A program made the position numbers and the translations under genes. DNA of 5,038 nucleotides, from the NCBI GenBank assembly GCA_946479995.1, contig CAMLIU010000176.1:1-5038 (forward strand). The letters run 5' to 3'. Every line of letters starts with the position of its first letter. Positions within the stretch are counted from its first letter, which is position 1. Shown piece by piece: positions 1 through 5,038 of this stretch. The stretch is from an uncultured Gemmatimonadota bacterium (lineage in GTDB: Bacteria; Gemmatimonadota; Gemmatimonadetes; Gemmatimonadales; Gemmatimonadaceae). Below the pieces are notes generated by a model. That model was not told where the DNA came from. It saw only the letters and a list, made by a program, of their open reading frames with translations, and ran no database searches.

Positions 1-2
1 GA

Positions 3-110
3 GGCGCGGTGGCGGAGGCGTCACTTCCGTCCGACGCGGCGCTCGGCGTGGGTGGGCGAGCACCGGTCATCGACCGCGCGGTCCCGCCGACGAGGATCGG
101 CACCGAGTAG
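3..110 (+). CDS. Possible C-terminal end of a plus-strand gene, product unknown
   Basis: The frame starting at base 3 is open from the window edge to a TAG at 108-110, giving 35 residues that end in VPPTRIGTE. Its composition (Ala, Gly, Val, Pro, Asp) looks protein-like, and its codon third positions are nearly all G or C. The other two plus frames read as arginine-rich strings typical of shadows. The tail would converge on the minus-strand membrane-protein gene, with 33 bp between the stops. I recognise no family in so short a piece. A competing minus-strand frame over the same bases shares the same third positions, so base composition cannot decide between them. That frame has no good start codon, which makes it less likely. 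Non-coding DNA is also possible. Confidence 0.35.
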   Translation, partial: GAVAEASLPSDAALGVGGRAPVIDRAVPPTRIGTE

Positions 111-125
111 GCCGGCCATGCCGGT
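111..125. terminator. Short hairpin between convergent stop codons
   Basis: The bases GCCGGC-CAT-GCCGGT form a 6-bp stem (the outermost pair is G-T) with a 3-base loop. It starts directly after the TAG at 110 and lies 18 bp beyond the membrane-protein stop on the other strand. The position suits a bidirectional terminator. No T-run follows on either strand, and short GC hairpins are common by chance in DNA this GC-rich, so the call is weak. Confidence 0.25.
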
Positions 126-143
126 GTCAGCGCGAATGCGGAG

Positions 144-1739
144 TCAGCGTCCGCACCGCGCCAGCACCCGCTTCGGCGCCGGCGCGTTCGGGAAGAGCTC
201 GCGCGCCGCGGTGGCGTGTCGGCGGGCGCGCGAGCAGCTGCCTCGGCGGAGGTAGCCTTCGGCCAGGCGCAGGTGGATGCGGTAGCTCCCCGGATCGACG
301 GCGGACGCACGCTCGAGCCGGCTCGTGCGTGAGCTGTTGCTGTAGATGGACATCGCCACGAGCTGCGAGCCGCTGCGCCAGATGGCCAGCAACCCGAGGG
401 TCGTCACGCCGAACACGAACAGCGCCCGGCGCCCGAGTGACAGGTCGATCGCCGCACGCTCGCGGGGCACCGGGGCGAGTGCGCCAAGCGCCGCCCACGT
501 GATCATTGCTGGCGGCGGCAGGAGGAGCACGGCGTCGAACATCCCGACGACGGTCACCGCGGCGATCGTTCCCACCAGCGCACAGGCCGCCAGGCGATCT
601 TCCGCCGTGGTCGCCGAGCGAAGGGCGCGCCAGCCATCGGCGACGAGGGCGAGCAGGGCGAGCGCCAGCAGGAGCGCGGCGGCTGTACCGCGCTCCGAGA
701 CGAAGGTCATCCAGTCGCTGCTCGGCCAGGGATTCGACGTCGTTCCGTCGTCGGAAAGCGAAGGATCGTCGTCCGAGGCGAACTCCGGGTACACCACCGC
801 CCAGTTGCCCGGCCCTACGCCAAGCAGGGGATGATGCAGCGACATGCGGAGCGAATTGCCGTACTGCACGAGGCGGCCGTGCCCGCTCCCCTCCTTGTAG
901 TTGACGACACTCTTCGCCGTATCCATGTACGGTGACTCGCTGTTCCAGTCGAGCGTGTTCGGAAGCACGAGCGCCAGCGCGGCGCCCACGGCCGCCACGA
1001 CCGGGAGCAGCAGCAGGCGCCCGAAGCGAAGCCCGTTGCGCCCGCGCACGAGCGCGAGGATCACGAGCGGCACCAGGACGACGGCCGCCACGATCAGCGC
1101 GAGCCACGCGGCACGACTGCGTGAGAGGATCAGCGCTCCCGCCGTGAGCGCGAACGCCACGGACCACCACCCGAACGCCTTGCGCGTGCGGGCGGTGGTG
1201 GCGACGAGCATCAGCGTGGGGAAGGCGATGACGCACACATGCGCCATGAAGTTGCGATTGCCATAGGTACCGCCCGGCGCGCGGTTGAGGCTGACGTACT
1301 CCGTACGCACCCCATACGCCTGCAGGAGCGCCGTGATGGCGCCCACCACGCCCGCGATCGCGATCGCCGCGAGCAGGGGCCGGCTGAGCCCGGCGCGCGA
1401 CAGGGTGCGCGCGCTCCAGAAGATCGCCGCGCTGGAGAGCGAGATCGCCACCGCGCGGCCGGCGAGCCACCAGTTGGTGGCGAAGATCGCCGAGGCGAGG
1501 CTAACGACCAGGAATAGACCGATCAGCTGATCGGCTCGTCCCAGCGCCAGCCGCCGTGCGCGGGCGAGGCAGAGCAGGGTGGCCAGCAGCGCGACGACGT
1601 GGAGCACCAGCTCCTTCGGTACGAAGAACCGGTCGAGGTCGAACTGCTTGTACGGGGCAGCCGCGAGGACGACGGCGATGGCGCCGAACTGGAGGATCCG
1701 GAGCGCGGCGCGGTGGGCGATGGAAGCGCGTGTGGTCAC
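144..1739 (-). CDS. O-antigen ligase/polymerase-like (Wzy/WaaL superfamily) membrane protein with TPR-like C-terminus
   Basis: From a GTG at 1739 this reads as 531 residues ending in TGA at 146-144. About 12-13 hydrophobic segments span residues 15-260 and 353-455. Superfamily signatures are visible: GTYGNRNFMAH (157-167), SRSRAAW (206-212) after a membrane segment, and a large probably periplasmic loop (about 261-350) with R289 and HPLLGVGPGNW (303-313). Relatives join or polymerise lipid-linked glycans at the outer face of the inner membrane. Residues 468-531 look like one to two TPR helical hairpins, with cysteines at 502 and 529. The frame stays open upstream to an ATG at 1943, but those extra 68 residues are polar and run through the divergent promoter region, so I prefer the GTG. 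No clear Shine-Dalgarno precedes it. No other glycan genes are in view, so ligase, polymerase or protein glycosyltransferase activity cannot be told apart. Confidence 0.88.
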   Translation of the reverse strand: MTTRASIAHRAALRILQFGAIAVVLAAAPYKQFDLDRFFVPKELVLHVVALLATLLCLARARRLALGRADQLIGLFLVVSLASAIFATNWWLAGRAVAISLSSAAIFWSARTLSRAGLSRPLLAAIAIAGVVGAITALLQAYGVRTEYVSLNRAPGGTYGNRNFMAHVCVIAFPTLMLVATTARTRKAFGWWSVAFALTAGALILSRSRAAWLALIVAAVVLVPLVILALVRGRNGLRFGRLLLLPVVAAVGAALALVLPNTLDWNSESPYMDTAKSVVNYKEGSGHGRLVQYGNSLRMSLHHPLLGVGPGNWAVVYPEFASDDDPSLSDDGTTSNPWPSSDWMTFVSERGTAAALLLALALLALVADGWRALRSATTAEDRLAACALVGTIAAVTVVGMFDAVLLLPPPAMITWAALGALAPVPRERAAIDLSLGRRALFVFGVTTLGLLAIWRSGSQLVAMSIYSNSSRTSRLERASAVDPGSYRIHLRLAEGYLRRGSCSRARRHATAARELFPNAPAPKRVLARCGR

Positions 1740-1768
1740 GAGGCGGGTTCGATGGGGCGCACCCGCGC

Positions 1769-1774
1769 AATGTA
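1769..1774 (-). promoter_or_regulatory. Weak candidate -10 box for the membrane-protein gene
   Basis: On the minus strand this reads TACATT, a fair -10 hexamer, 29 nt before the preferred GTG start at 1739. Transcription would begin near 1762 and leave a short leader of about 22 nt. I see no convincing -35 box; the region at the expected spacing falls inside the GC-rich inverted repeat at 1782-1800. Position and AT content are the only support. Confidence 0.22.
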
Positions 1775-1781
1775 GGGAAGG

Positions 1782-1800
1782 TGCCGCCCGCGGGCAGGCA
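1782..1800. repeat. GC-rich inverted repeat in the divergent intergenic region
   Basis: The core GCCCGCGGGC at 1786-1795 is a perfect 10-bp palindrome. TGCC (1782-1785) and GGCA (1797-1800) extend it outward, with one unpaired A at 1796. It lies between the candidate promoters of two divergent genes, 14 bp upstream of the plus-strand -35 box and over the expected -35 position of the minus-strand promoter. That is a sensible place for a dimeric regulator. Short GC palindromes are frequent by chance here, so the operator role is only inferred. Confidence 0.35.
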
Positions 1801-1814
1801 GTGGGACGCACCGC

Positions 1815-1843
1815 TTGCCGAGCCTGTTTTCGGTGTATATTCG
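1815..1843 (+). promoter_or_regulatory. Candidate sigma-70-type promoter for the radical SAM gene
   Basis: TTGCCG at 1815-1820 matches four of six bases of the -35 consensus. Downstream lies an AT-rich patch, unusual for this window, that offers two overlapping -10 readings: TATATT at 1836-1841 (15-bp spacer) or TATTCG at 1838-1843 (17-bp spacer). Transcription would start near 1848-1850, giving a leader of about 23 nt before the ATG at 1873. This supports that ATG over the open frame further upstream. The same promoter could serve the two downstream genes. Confidence 0.45.
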
Positions 1844-1872
1844 GTACGTCCCCTTCTCCCGGCGAGCGTCTC

Positions 1873-2931
1873 ATGCAACAGTTCGCGCTCTTCGACCAGG
1901 TCGAGACTCGGCGCCTTCCCCTGCTGGACGTCCAGAAGGACATCCGATACTACGCGGCGGCGTCGCGCTCAGTGCTCAATGGACCGTCAGCCACGGGGAT
2001 GGATTTCTGGTCCATCAATCCCTACGTCGGCTGTGCATTCGGCTGCGCGTACTGCTACGCGCGCTACGCGCACCGGTACACCATCGAGCGTCTGGGAGAG
2101 GCCGCACCGGACGCCGCGGGCGATGACGTAGAGCCGCAACTGCCGCCGTGGCTCGCCTTCGAGCGACGCATCCTCGTCAAGCGGGAGGCGCCGAGCGTGC
2201 TCCGACGGCAGCTCGCCAGCGCCACGCGGGTGGACGACATCAGGACTCAGGGAGTCGTGATCGGCACGGCGACCGATCCGTACCAGCCCGCCGAGCGTCG
2301 CTTCCGCCTCACGCGAGGGGTGCTCGAGGTGCTCGCGGAGCAAGCGGGACTTCACGTCACGATCATCACCAAGAGCCCGCTCGTCACGCGCGACGTGGAC
2401 CTGCTCACGCGCATCGCTGGACGTTCGTCGCTGTCCGTGCACGTGTCGCTCATCACGGTGGACCGCGAGCTCGCACGCCGGCTGGAACCGCGCGCTCCCA
2501 CGCCGGAGTCGCGGCTGCGCGCCATCGCTCGACTCCGGGCGCATGGCCTCGACGTCGCCGTCAACGTGATGCCGGTGCTGCCGGGCATCACGGACGCGCC
2601 GGCGATGATCGAGGAGCTGGTGGCTGCCGTCGCCGGAGCAAAGGCGTCGCGACTGGGAGCGTGCGCGTTGCGCCTCCGTCGTACGGCCCGGGACCGCTAC
2701 CTCCCCTTCATCGATGCCGAATTTCCCCACCTCTCCTCGAAGTATCGCCGTGCGTACGGCCGCAGCCATCAGGTGAGCGAGCGATACCGCGACGGACTTC
2801 GCGAGCGGTTCGCCGACGTATGTGCGCGACACGGAGTCGCGTTCAGCCGCTACTACCGCTCCGAGGACGACGAAATGGAGGAAGCCGAGGTGGCGCCGCC
2901 ACCAGCCCAGCTCGCGCTCTGGACCGGCTGA
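1873..2931 (+). CDS. SPL-like radical SAM protein (COG1533 / PA0069-like)
   Basis: The product has 352 residues. The radical SAM cluster motif is C54-x3-C58-x2-C61 in the context NPYVGCAFGCAYCYAR, followed by GTATDPYQPAERRFRLTR (131-148), ITKSPLVTRD (165-174) and NVMPVLPGITD (231-241). All are typical of the COG1533 branch that includes spore photoproduct lyase. The cysteines should hold a [4Fe-4S] cluster that cleaves S-adenosylmethionine to a 5'-deoxyadenosyl radical; the substrate is unknown. The only other cysteines are C264 and C318. None lies where spore photoproduct lyase carries its hydrogen-donor cysteine, about 44 residues after the cluster, so it is unlikely to be that enzyme. Both ends resemble sliding-clamp-binding peptides: QFALF at 3-7 and QLALW at 346-350. 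The ATG at 1873 follows a plausible promoter, with only a weak GGCGAG as ribosome site. The 61-nt gap downstream allows co-transcription with the ATPase gene. Confidence 0.9.
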   Translation: MQQFALFDQVETRRLPLLDVQKDIRYYAAASRSVLNGPSATGMDFWSINPYVGCAFGCAYCYARYAHRYTIERLGEAAPDAAGDDVEPQLPPWLAFERRILVKREAPSVLRRQLASATRVDDIRTQGVVIGTATDPYQPAERRFRLTRGVLEVLAEQAGLHVTIITKSPLVTRDVDLLTRIAGRSSLSVHVSLITVDRELARRLEPRAPTPESRLRAIARLRAHGLDVAVNVMPVLPGITDAPAMIEELVAAVAGAKASRLGACALRLRRTARDRYLPFIDAEFPHLSSKYRRAYGRSHQVSERYRDGLRERFADVCARHGVAFSRYYRSEDDEMEEAEVAPPPAQLALWTG

Positions 2932-2992
2932 TTCGCTGACACACGCACCCGAACGATGACGGTCCTCGCCGCGCTGCCCGCAGAGTTGCTGC

Positions 2993-4546
2993 ATGCTCGC
3001 CGCCATCCGCTCGGCCGCCGTGCTCGGGATCGACGCCTACGACGTGACGGTCGAGGTGGACGTCGCGCTCGGGATGCCGAACTGGTTCATCGTCGGCCTG
3101 CCCGCGAGCGCGGTGAAGGAGAGTCGCGAACGCGTGGGTGCGGCGCTGGTGAATGCGGGATACGCAGTACCGCCGCGACGGATCACGGTGAACCTCGCCC
3201 CGGCCGACCAGCGGAAGGAAGGCACCGCCTTCGACCTGCCCGTGGCGCTCGGCCTTCTCGTCGGCATCGGGGTGCTCGATGCCGGTGCCGTCGCCCGCTG
3301 CACGGTAGTGGGCGAGCTCGGGCTCGACGGCTCCATCCGGCCGGTGCGCGGCGCATTGTCGATTGCGCGACGCTTCCAGGCCCGCGCGCGCGACGGTGAT
3401 ACGCTGGTCATCCCGCCGGCCAACTTGCCGGAAGCCTCACTGGTGCGCGGCATCCGGTTGGCGGCATTGCCCACCCTCGCCGAGCTGGTGAACGAGCTGC
3501 GAGCCGGAGCGCTGACGCCGGTGACGGCGCGTGTGGCCGCCGCGCCGGTGGACGACGAGTTCGACATCGCCGACGTGGCCGGCCAGGAGGGAGCCAAGCG
3601 CGCGCTCCAGATCGCCGCTGCCGGCGCGCACGGCCTGCTCCTGGTAGGCCCGCCGGGTGCCGGGAAGACCATGCTCGCCCGTCGGCTCCCGACCATCCTG
3701 CCCGAGCTCACGGACGCCGAGGCGCTCGAGGTGACGGCGGTGCATTCCGTGGCCGGCCTGCTCGACCCCACCGCCGGCGCCGTGGCGCGACGGCCCTTCC
3801 GTGCCCCGCATCATTCGATCTCCACGGCGGGGCTGGTGGGCGGCGGCAGCATGCCGCGTCCCGGCGAGGTGAGCCTGGCGCATCATGGCGTCCTGTTCCT
3901 CGATGAGCTGCTGGAGTTTCCGAGAAGCGTGCTGGAGACGCTGCGGCAGCCCATGGAGGATGGCCACATCACCATCGCGCGCGCGACGACCTCGGTGCGC
4001 TTTCCGGCCCGCTTCGCGCTCGTCGCGGCGATGAATCCCTGTCCCTGCGGTCACGCGGGAGATCCGTTGCATCCGTGCATCTGCCCAGCCGCGGACGTGC
4101 TCCGTTACCGCGCGAAGTTGAGCGGGCCGCTCGCCGACCGCATCGACCTTCACGTGAACGTGCCTCCCGTCGCGCTCGCCGATCTCGCCACGCGGTCGCG
4201 CGGCGATACCTCGAGCGTCGTACGCCAGCGCGTGGAGCGCGCGCGCATCCGCCAGCGCTCCCGGTACGACGACGAACGCGGCTGCAACGCACGCGCACCT
4301 GGCCGCTGGCTGGAGACGCACGGGGCGCTCAGCGTCGCCGCGCGAACGATGCTCACCAGCGCCGGCGAGCGCCTGGGTCTCTCCGCGCGTGCCTTTCACC
4401 GTGTCCTCCGCGTCGCCCGCACCATCGCCGACCTCGACGACAGTGGCGCCGTCGACGTTCCGCACGTCGCCGAGGCGCTCGGATACCGGCCACGCACCAG
4501 CGAGGCGCCCGACGAGCGACTGCCCCGTCCCGCGATCACGGGCTAA
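2993..4546 (+). CDS. comM: YifB/ComM family magnesium-chelatase-like AAA+ ATPase
   Basis: This is a complete 517-residue member of a family usually near 500. The N-terminal Lon-protease-like fold (about 1-175) has the family sequences GLPASAVKESRERV (35-48), ITVNLAPADQRKEG (64-77) and AFDLPVALGLL (79-89). The AAA+ core follows: Walker A GPPGAGKT (219-226), Walker B VLFLDE (300-305), sensor-1 region AAMNPCPCG (345-353) and arginine-finger-like SGPLADRIDLH (377-387). Cysteines 350, 352, 362 and 364 form a CPCG...CIC cluster that may bind metal. The C-terminal Mg-chelatase-type helical domain includes LSARAFHRVLRVARTIADL (463-481). In naturally transformable bacteria ComM is a hexameric helicase promoting branch migration during uptake of homologous DNA. 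Family members also occur in species not known to be competent, so the role here is inferred. The ATG begins the conserved N-terminus (MLAAIRSAAVLGIDAY). No strong Shine-Dalgarno is visible. Confidence 0.95.
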   Translation: MLAAIRSAAVLGIDAYDVTVEVDVALGMPNWFIVGLPASAVKESRERVGAALVNAGYAVPPRRITVNLAPADQRKEGTAFDLPVALGLLVGIGVLDAGAVARCTVVGELGLDGSIRPVRGALSIARRFQARARDGDTLVIPPANLPEASLVRGIRLAALPTLAELVNELRAGALTPVTARVAAAPVDDEFDIADVAGQEGAKRALQIAAAGAHGLLLVGPPGAGKTMLARRLPTILPELTDAEALEVTAVHSVAGLLDPTAGAVARRPFRAPHHSISTAGLVGGGSMPRPGEVSLAHHGVLFLDELLEFPRSVLETLRQPMEDGHITIARATTSVRFPARFALVAAMNPCPCGHAGDPLHPCICPAADVLRYRAKLSGPLADRIDLHVNVPPVALADLATRSRGDTSSVVRQRVERARIRQRSRYDDERGCNARAPGRWLETHGALSVAARTMLTSAGERLGLSARAFHRVLRVARTIADLDDSGAVDVPHVAEALGYRPRTSEAPDERLPRPAITG

Positions 4547-4549
4547 CTT
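4544..4549 (+). promoter_or_regulatory. Candidate -10 box for a leaderless larE transcript
   Basis: TAACTT fits the TANNNT pattern of bacterial -10 boxes and ends 6 nt before the ATG at 4556. That is the spacing seen for leaderless genes in Deinococcus and actinobacteria. Its first three bases are also the stop codon of the ATPase gene. No Shine-Dalgarno is present in the 9-nt gap, so the alternatives are leaderless initiation or translational coupling to the upstream gene. I see no good -35 box (TGCCCC at 4521-4526 has a 17-bp spacer but matches poorly). Confidence 0.28.
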
Positions 4550-4555
4550 GCGGGC

Positions 4556-5038
4556 ATGTCCCGCATTGCCGACGACCTCGAGCGGAGCGCCGCTGCCAAG
4601 GAGCAGGCCCTGGCCGACTGGCTGCGCGCTCGTGGGCGCATAGCGATCGGCTTCAGCGGGGGGGTGGACTCCGCCTACCTCGCCGTCGCCGCGCGTCGGA
4701 CGCTCGGCGCGGAGAACGTCCTCGCCATCATCGGCCGCAGCGCGTCATATCCGGCCGAGCAGTGGGCCACGGCGCGCCGCGTAGCCGAGTCGTTCGACGT
4801 AGCGGTGCTGGAGCTCGACACCGACGAGATGAACGACCCGCGGTACGCGGCAAACCCCGCGAATCGCTGCTACTTCTGCAAGACCGAGCTGTGGGGAAAG
4901 CTCGTGCCTGCCGCCGCCGAGCGTGGTTTCGCCACGGTCGCCGACGGCACCAACGCCGACGACGTGGGCGGCTACCGTCCCGGCATGCAGGCGGCGCACG
5001 AGAACGAGGTCGCGAGTCCCCTCGCCGAGGTGGGCTTC
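4556..5038 (+). CDS. larE: LarE-type ATP-dependent sacrificial sulfur transferase, cut by the window end
   Basis: The first 161 residues of a protein whose family is usually about 270 long are present; the reading frame is open at the window edge. The PP-loop SGGVDS (34-39) binds and hydrolyses ATP to AMP. The family sequence NRCYFCKTEL (103-112) supplies C105 and C108, and DGTNADD (130-136) and RPGMQAA (141-147) also match. LarE adenylates the carboxylates of pyridinium-3,5-biscarboxylate mononucleotide and thiolates them, as part of nickel-pincer nucleotide cofactor synthesis for lactate racemase and related enzymes. The sulfur-donor cysteine described in Lactiplantibacillus (Cys176) would fall beyond the window, so the sulfur mechanism cannot be judged. 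LarA, LarB and LarC are not in view. The ATG lies only 9 nt after the ATPase stop codon and has no Shine-Dalgarno. Other PP-loop sulfur transferases or QueC-like proteins are less likely given the CYFCK motif. Confidence 0.9.
   Translation, partial: MSRIADDLERSAAAKEQALADWLRARGRIAIGFSGGVDSAYLAVAARRTLGAENVLAIIGRSASYPAEQWATARRVAESFDVAVLELDTDEMNDPRYAANPANRCYFCKTELWGKLVPAAAERGFATVADGTNADDVGGYRPGMQAAHENEVASPLAEVGF

Noticed and set aside
117..119. Minus-strand ATG opening a 32-codon frame downstream of the membrane-protein stop
   Set aside because: It stops within 100 bp and reads as an Arg/Asp-rich random string with no ribosome site.
1354..1367. Perfect 14-bp palindrome made of two overlapping GCGATCGC units
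   Set aside because: It simply encodes Ala-Ile-Ala-Ile-Ala in a membrane segment with favoured codons. It is a single site, so there is no evidence of a dispersed repeat.
127..1470. Long minus-strand open frame of 447 codons overlapping the membrane-protein gene
   Set aside because: It is Arg-, Ala- and Gly-rich low-information sequence in a shifted frame; the overlapping frame has real membrane segments and family motifs.
1579..1872. Upstream extension of the radical SAM reading frame
   Set aside because: The extra residues overlap the membrane-protein gene and the divergent promoter region, and do not resemble the family N-terminus. The ATG at 1873 fits better.
1740..1943. Upstream extension of the membrane-protein reading frame to an ATG at 1943
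   Set aside because: It would run antisense into the start of the radical SAM gene and across its promoter. The added residues are basic and polar, with no signal or membrane character.
2932..2992. Possible promoter or terminator between the radical SAM and ATPase genes
   Set aside because: I found no -10-like AT-rich patch, no T-run and only a 4-bp stem (GCAG/CTGC) next to the start codon.
1987..3006. Minus-strand open frame antisense to the radical SAM gene
   Set aside because: It has no recognisable domain, and the plus strand carries an unambiguous radical SAM protein. It is a high-GC shadow.
3437..4465. Minus-strand open frame antisense to the ATPase gene
   Set aside because: Its composition is that of an antisense shadow (rich in Arg, His, Gly and Ala), with no motif and no start context.

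Overview
The window is uniformly GC-rich, with codon third positions dominated by G and C. Several starts have no clear Shine-Dalgarno sequence, and long spurious open frames lie antisense to the real genes. This suggests a high-GC Gram-negative-type bacterium. My best guess is Gemmatimonadota or a comparable soil lineage such as Acidobacteriota or Myxococcota. That guess rests on composition and gene style, not on any marker gene.

Layout. Bases 1-143 hold what may be the last 35 codons of a plus-strand gene (stop at 108-110), converging on the minus-strand gene that follows. Bases 144-1739 (minus) encode a multi-pass membrane protein of the O-antigen ligase/polymerase (Wzy/WaaL-like) superfamily with a C-terminal TPR-like tail. 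A divergent intergenic region of 133 bp (1740-1872) holds a plausible plus-strand promoter, a weak minus-strand promoter candidate and a GC-rich inverted repeat between them. Three plus-strand genes follow in a row: an SPL-like radical SAM protein (COG1533/PA0069-like, 1873-2931), a complete YifB/ComM-type magnesium-chelatase-like AAA+ ATPase (2993-4546), and the first 161 codons of a LarE-type sacrificial sulfur transferase (4556 to the window end). The gaps of 61 and 9 nt suggest they may be co-transcribed.

How the genes may relate. The ATPase is related to ComM, which promotes branch migration of recombination intermediates during natural transformation. The radical SAM protein belongs to a superfamily branch that contains a DNA repair enzyme, and it carries sequences resembling sliding-clamp-binding peptides at both ends. 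A DNA-maintenance theme for these two is therefore possible but unproven. LarE makes the nickel-pincer nucleotide cofactor and looks like an unrelated neighbour. The membrane protein belongs to envelope glycan assembly and is transcribed away from the others.

I see no RNA genes, mobile elements, CRISPR arrays or clear signs of horizontal transfer. The region is mostly ordinary chromosomal backbone. The points most worth checking are the terminal clamp-like motifs and missing catalytic cysteine of the radical SAM protein, the possible leaderless promoter overlapping the ATPase stop codon, and the divergent control region.
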